34,876 nucleotides of DNA from an uncultured cyanobacterium (lineage in GTDB: Bacteria > Cyanobacteriota > Cyanobacteriia > Cyanobacteriales > Nostocaceae), in contig CAIVAU010000097.1 in assembly GCA_903903925.1 (NCBI GenBank), positions 1 through 34,876 of the forward strand. The letters are read 5' to 3'. The position numbers and the translations under genes were made by a program. The notes below the pieces were generated by a model. It did not search any database. It worked only from the letters and a program-made list of their open reading frames with translations, and had not been told where the DNA came from. Positions 30,868 to 34,876 of the stretch are shown here, one piece after another; positions within the stretch are counted from its first letter, which is position 1; every line of letters starts with the position of its first letter.

Positions 30868-30923
30868 TGATCACAATTGCGAGAATGCTCCCGTACCATC
30901 AGGTGGGAGCATTCTCGTGATCA
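30868..30923. terminator. Hairpin after rbfA
   Basis: GAGAATGCTCCC (30881-30892) pairs perfectly with GGGAGCATTCTC (30905-30916), and TGATCAC/GTGATCA extends it outward (30868-30923). There is no T-run, so it may stabilise the mRNA end or be a repeat rather than a classical intrinsic terminator. Confidence 0.6.
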
Positions 30924-30935
30924 GGGAGCGAATTG

Positions 30936-31019
30936 ACTAGATGATGCGATCAGTTCTCAGAAACCTGAAATTACTCAAGTATTAAAAGAAGCCACAGAGC
31001 TATTGAGTAGCAGTAAATA
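30936..31019 (+). pseudogene. Tail of an unidentified gene
   Basis: The frame reads LDDAISSQKPEITQVLKEAT then ELLSSSK and stop, ending just 7 bases before the next ATG. It looks coding but begins at a stop after the hairpin, so it is a remnant or a very short gene. Confidence 0.35.
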
Positions 31020-31026
31020 AGGACTT

Positions 31027-31635
31027 ATGGCTTACAGTGATTTTACAAATGTTGCTCAAGCAACAAGAGCTTTTAATTTATCAATAAACGAAGGAATTAT
31101 TTCATTATTTCATTCAGCGCCTAGTGTTCAACCCAGTCACATTTTGTCAGAAATTTTAGAGGAAAATTTACCATTGGCGATCGCAACGGGAAGTGAGAAA
31201 TCACGTTCAGAACTTATAATTAGTCCAATCTTAGTAGAAGTACGCAAAAATTTTCAAAGAAAAATAAGTTTATTCTCAGGAGAGATTTTTGATGTAGATC
31301 CGAGTCTAGGATTAAATGGAGTTTGTGATTTTTTAATTGGAGGTAATCCCATACAATCAGAAATTAATCAACCTGTCATAGTTATAGTAGAAGCTAAAAA
31401 AGGAGATTTAAAAGCAGCATTTGGGCAGTGTATTGCTGAAATGGTTGCAGCCCAAATATTTAACAAATCAAACATAACAGATGTTATTCACGGAATAGTA
31501 ACAACAGGTACTCAATGGCGTTTTCTTTCACTGCTTGACAAAGAAGTTTCTATTGATCTTGTAGAGTATCCTTTACCACCTGTTGATAAAATTCTAGGGA
31601 TTTTAACTTCCATTATTCAAAGCCACAATATTTAA
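31027..31635 (+). CDS. PD-(D/E)XK-like nuclease domain protein
   Basis: A 202-residue protein. ARAFNLSINEGIISLF is the helical lead; GVCDFLIGG and, about 25 residues on, PVIVIVEAKKGDLKAAFGQC give the Asp and Glu-x-Lys of a PD-(D/E)XK fold, with AAFGQCIAEMVAAQIFN as the following helix. Similar stand-alone proteins occur widely in cyanobacteria; the fold recalls type I restriction HsdR N-termini, but no restriction partners are near. The role is unknown. A Uma2 gene, of the same broad fold, follows 41 bases later. Confidence 0.68.
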   Translation: MAYSDFTNVAQATRAFNLSINEGIISLFHSAPSVQPSHILSEILEENLPLAIATGSEKSRSELIISPILVEVRKNFQRKISLFSGEIFDVDPSLGLNGVCDFLIGGNPIQSEINQPVIVIVEAKKGDLKAAFGQCIAEMVAAQIFNKSNITDVIHGIVTTGTQWRFLSLLDKEVSIDLVEYPLPPVDKILGILTSIIQSHNI

Positions 31636-31676
31636 GCAATAGTAAATTTCCATCGGTGTACCTTGAGGTCTTAAAT

Positions 31677-32249
31677 ATGATTGCCACACCTGAAATCTAC
31701 CTCACCCCCGACGAATATCTCCTTTTGGAGGAACACAGCGACATCAAACATGAATATATCGACGGCTACGTCTACGCAATGGCAGGAGCACTTGACCCCC
31801 ATATTACTATAGCTGGCAACCTGTTTGCTCTCCTCCGTAATCACGTACGTGGTTCGGGTTGTCGTGTTTATATCACCGACATGAAAGCACGCATCGAATC
31901 TCTAAATCGATATTACTATCCCGATGTGATGGTGACTTGCGACGAACGAGATCAGGAAACTCCTGGGTATAAAAGATTTCCCTGTTTAATTGTTGAAGTC
32001 TTATCTAACTCTACTGAAGCCTTTGATCGGGGCGACAAATTTGCCGATTACCAAACCTTATCAAGTCTCAAAGAATACGTTTTAATTAACACTAAACGTC
32101 AGCGAGTCGAATGTTTCCGCCGTAACGATGAAGGTCTGTGGGTTTTGCAGTCTTACACAGCAGAAGATAAATCATTTCAATTATACAGTATTAATTTTGA
32201 AGTCACAATAGCCGAGCTTTACGAGGATGTTATTTATACTACACCCTAA
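31677..32249 (+). CDS. Uma2 (DUF820) family protein, divergent type
   Basis: A 190-residue protein of the common short Uma2 type: MIATPEIYLTPDEYLLLEEH, HEYIDGYVYAMAGALDPHIT, YYYPDVMVTCDERDQ (active-site Asp), FPCLIVEVLSNSTEAFDRGD (Glu) and DYQTLSSLKEYVLINT. It lacks the N-terminal extension and coiled-coil tail of the proteins at 15213 and 18712 and is only distantly related to them. The start at 31677 is preferred to 31656 because MIATPEIYLT is the usual beginning. Confidence 0.85.
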   Translation: MIATPEIYLTPDEYLLLEEHSDIKHEYIDGYVYAMAGALDPHITIAGNLFALLRNHVRGSGCRVYITDMKARIESLNRYYYPDVMVTCDERDQETPGYKRFPCLIVEVLSNSTEAFDRGDKFADYQTLSSLKEYVLINTKRQRVECFRRNDEGLWVLQSYTAEDKSFQLYSINFEVTIAELYEDVIYTTP

Positions 32250-32356
32250 AATGATTTCACCCCAGGAGTATAAGAGCAGGGGAGCAATTGAGGCTCTTGA
32301 AGAGTTTTGCCTCCCCTGCTTCCCCTGCTTATCCGAGCAGTATTGCGCCCCTACCC

Positions 32357-32384
32357 ACTCCTAACTCCTAACTCCCAACTCCCA
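32357..32384. repeat. Four heptamer units (ACTCCTA x2, ACTCCCA x2) at the ppk1 end
   Basis: Units run at 32357-32384 and belong to the same family as the long array at 34767. The ppk1 stop (32368-32370) and its last codons (VGS) are made of these repeats. Confidence 0.85.
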
Positions 32385-34521
32385 ACGCCATCTCCATCAG
32401 GATATTTTGGGCGCTGCGTTCTACTTCATCTGGACCAGGACGACGTTGAACATAGGTACCATCTGACTGCAACTCCCAAGCTTGGCGGTTATCTGCCAGC
32501 ATAATGCCCAAGATTTCTTTGAGGTCTTTGGCAATATCTGGGTCTTCTACAGGGGTGACTGCTTCCACTCGTCGGTCCAGGTTGCGAGGCATCCAATCAG
32601 CACTGCCAATAAACACCTCCTCCTGTCCATTATTGTGGAAGTGGAAGATGCGGGAGTGTTCTAAGTAGCGCCCAATAATACTGAGGACTCGGATATTTTC
32701 ACTCACTCCTACGACTCCAGGACGCAAGCAACAGATACCCCGCACAATGAGGTCAATCTGTACCCCAGCTTGAGAAGCTTCATACAGGGTGGTAATCAGT
32801 AGTGGGTCAACTAGAGAATTCATTTTGGCAATAATTCGACCCACGCTGCCGTTATGGCAGTGTTCCACTTCACGCTGGATCAAGAATACTAGGCGATCGC
32901 GCAAATTTATTGGGGCCAATAACAGTTTTTGGAAAGACTGCTTTCGCGAAAATCCTGTCAGGTAATTAAACACGTCTGTTAAATCAGATCCTAAGTCTTC
33001 TCGACAACTAAACACCCCAACATCAGTGTAAAGTCTAGCAGTTTTGGAATTGTAGTTACCCGTGCCAATATGGAAATAGCGGCGAATCTGTTCTCCTTCT
33101 TGGCGTATCACCAAGATGATTTTGGTATGAGTTTTCAGACCAGCCATACCATACACCACATGGGCACCAGCATTTTCTAACCTGTGTGCCCAGTTAATGT
33201 TATTCTCTTCATCAAAGCGGGCTTTCAACTCTACTAAAGCCACAACTTGCTTCCCATTTGCTGCCGCATTCATCAAGGCGTGGACAATAGGTGAGTCGCT
33301 GGAAGTACGGTACAGTGTCATCTTCAGGGCAAGCACATGGGGATCAGCAACAGCATAGGTAATGAACTTCTCCACTGATCCCGTAAAGGAGTAGTAAGGG
33401 TGATGCACCATCAAGTCCTGAAAGCGAATCACCGAGAAAAAGTCCTTTCCATCCTCTATATTCATCTGCTCATTATCAAGCTCATTGACCGATTTCAAGC
33501 GGGGAGGAATCACAGGAGTCCAAGGTTTATCCTTCAGTTCAGGAAGCGGTAATGCCATAAAAGACATTAAATCTTTCAAGTTTAATAACCCTTCCACCTC
33601 ATAGACCTCCCTATCTGTCAACTCCAGTTCTTGCATCAGCATTTCCCGAATTGATTTGGAGGCGGAAGCTTGAATTTCCAAGCGCACGACAAAACCACCG
33701 ATCCGACGTTTACTAACTTCTTGTTGGATCGCCAGCAGCAGGTCATCTGCTTCATCCTCCTGCACTGGAAAATCAGCATTGCGGGTAATTCGGAAGAAGT
33801 AGCACTCCTGAATGTTCATTCCAGGGAACAACAACTCTAGATTATGAGCAATCACCTGTTCTAGAGGTACACCAGTCCAAACAGTTGGTTCGTTGTTTTT
33901 GTGCTGTTGCAACTCTTTAGGGAAAGCAATAAATCGAGGTAAAATGTTAGGCACTTTCACTCTGGCAAAACGTTCGTCATTAGTTTCCGGGTCTTTGACG
34001 GTCACTGCCAGATTCAGGCTTTGGTTGGAAATGCGGGGAAACGGATGACCTGGATCAACAGCCAATGGGGTCAGCACAGAAAAGACCCGCGCCTGAAAGT
34101 AGCGTTGTAAATATAAGTGCTGATCCTGGCTTAAATCCGTGTAGTCGAGGAGATAAACTCCCCACTTATGTAACTGAGGACGCAATTCCTGTTCAAAGTG
34201 ACGATGCTGCTCTTTCACTCTTGGACGAAGGCACTGGCTAATCGCATCTAACTGTTCTTGGGGTGTCCGTCCATCCGATGTTAACTGACTGACCTCTGCT
34301 TCTATTTGTTCCAAAAGCCCTGACACTCTGATCATGAAAAATTCATCTAGATTAGAGCTAAAAATTGCTGTAAATTTCAGACGTTCCAGAAACAGCGTCC
34401 GGGAATCCATTGCTTCATGTAGCACCCGGTTATTAAACTCTAGCCAACTTAGCTCTCGATTGAAATAATATTGTGGATCGCTTAGATTAATGTTTAGTTC
34501 GCTTTTCTTATGCTTAGCCAT
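32368..34521 (-). CDS. ppk1: Polyphosphate kinase 1
   Basis: A 717-residue PPK1, which reversibly transfers the ATP gamma-phosphate to polyphosphate. NRELSWLEFNNRVLHEAMD and IFSSNLDEFFMIRVSGL are N-domain motifs; VDPGHPFPRISNQSLNLAV starts the head domain. GLKTHTKIILVIR near residue 463 contains the phosphohistidine equivalent, followed by RRYFHIGTGNYNSKTARLYT, and SADWMPRNLDRRVEAVTPV closes the catalytic part. The start at 34521 (MAKHKKSELN) is chosen over 34527. The C-terminal end lies in a heptamer repeat. Confidence 0.96.
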   Translation of the reverse strand: MAKHKKSELNINLSDPQYYFNRELSWLEFNNRVLHEAMDSRTLFLERLKFTAIFSSNLDEFFMIRVSGLLEQIEAEVSQLTSDGRTPQEQLDAISQCLRPRVKEQHRHFEQELRPQLHKWGVYLLDYTDLSQDQHLYLQRYFQARVFSVLTPLAVDPGHPFPRISNQSLNLAVTVKDPETNDERFARVKVPNILPRFIAFPKELQQHKNNEPTVWTGVPLEQVIAHNLELLFPGMNIQECYFFRITRNADFPVQEDEADDLLLAIQQEVSKRRIGGFVVRLEIQASASKSIREMLMQELELTDREVYEVEGLLNLKDLMSFMALPLPELKDKPWTPVIPPRLKSVNELDNEQMNIEDGKDFFSVIRFQDLMVHHPYYSFTGSVEKFITYAVADPHVLALKMTLYRTSSDSPIVHALMNAAANGKQVVALVELKARFDEENNINWAHRLENAGAHVVYGMAGLKTHTKIILVIRQEGEQIRRYFHIGTGNYNSKTARLYTDVGVFSCREDLGSDLTDVFNYLTGFSRKQSFQKLLLAPINLRDRLVFLIQREVEHCHNGSVGRIIAKMNSLVDPLLITTLYEASQAGVQIDLIVRGICCLRPGVVGVSENIRVLSIIGRYLEHSRIFHFHNNGQEEVFIGSADWMPRNLDRRVEAVTPVEDPDIAKDLKEILGIMLADNRQAWELQSDGTYVQRRPGPDEVERSAQNILMEMALGVGS

Positions 34522-34702
34522 GATCAATAATCCTTGGAAGTTTACAAGGCGCAGAAAGCATGATATTTGAGAATTTTTTCTCTTTATCCTTAACCAACAA
34601 GTCTTACAATACCATCGCTGTAGGTATTCCTGCTAATTGTCCTATACAGTCCATAACTATAGGACTACTATTTGACTTTTGAACAGACACGTAGACACGT
34701 AG

Positions 34703-34728
34703 GGTGCGTTAGCGCAGAGTAACGCACC
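34703..34728. repeat. Hairpin repeat GGTGCGTTA/TAACGCACC
   Basis: GGTGCGTTA (34703-34711) pairs with TAACGCACC (34720-34728). This is a frequent dispersed palindrome in cyanobacteria, here between ppk1 and the heptamer array. Confidence 0.7.
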
Positions 34729-34766
34729 ATCCCAAGCTTTCGGCAGTGCCGTACTGCTATGTCCTA

Positions 34767-34876
<110 letters not shown>

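Overview
The window looks like the chromosome of a filamentous, Nostocales-type cyanobacterium. The signs are GCGATCGC (HIP1) octamers (for example near 15728, 16327, 18024, 19227, 24952 and 32893), ACTCCTG-type heptamer repeats, the DUF751-rbfA pair, many Uma2/DUF820 genes, and many DUF433/DUF5615, VapBC and MazEF toxin-antitoxin (TA) modules. This is inference from gene content; no marker gene fixes the genus.

Region 1 (1-9.7 kb, + strand) is a surface polysaccharide cluster: the tail of an O-antigen ligase/polymerase-like membrane protein, three glycosyltransferases (two GT4, one GT2), an asparagine-synthase-type amidotransferase, two FkbM methyltransferases, a PhyH-type dioxygenase and another class I methyltransferase. 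Between asnB and the second GT4 gene lie recognisable scraps of a decayed second copy of the GT4-asnB block, with an FkbM gene in the middle.

Region 2 (9.7-30 kb) is a scrambled accessory zone. It holds intact TA modules (MazEF at 10.8-11.4 kb, VapBC at 16.5-17.1 and 22.9-23.6 kb), DUF433/DUF5615 modules, two intact 52-codon antitoxin genes too short for routine calling, and many truncated TA pieces. It also carries two intact Uma2 genes, one broken Uma2 gene and several Uma2 scraps, six of them tied to the same promoter cassette (extended -10 TGGTATAAT, then AGGAGG). A two-gene Septu-type defence system (PtuA ATPase plus PtuB HNH nuclease) sits in the centre. Two short inverted-repeat elements have target-site duplications and another lacks one. 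A ydcF gene is present twice, the first copy broken by a 17-bp deletion. Fragments of polysaccharide genes lie here too (a whole GT4 gene, the start of rfbB, the end of a nucleotide-sugar dehydrogenase, an acyltransferase-3 scrap, an EamA/SMR gene, and an EamA-to-GT39 deletion fusion). The simplest reading is that mobile and TA material invaded and broke up one long polysaccharide cluster.

Region 3 (30-34.9 kb) returns to stable genes: DUF751 (ycf33-like), rbfA, a PD-(D/E)XK-like protein, a different Uma2 protein and polyphosphate kinase ppk1 on the minus strand. ppk1 has heptamer repeats on both sides, and its stop codon lies inside one of them.
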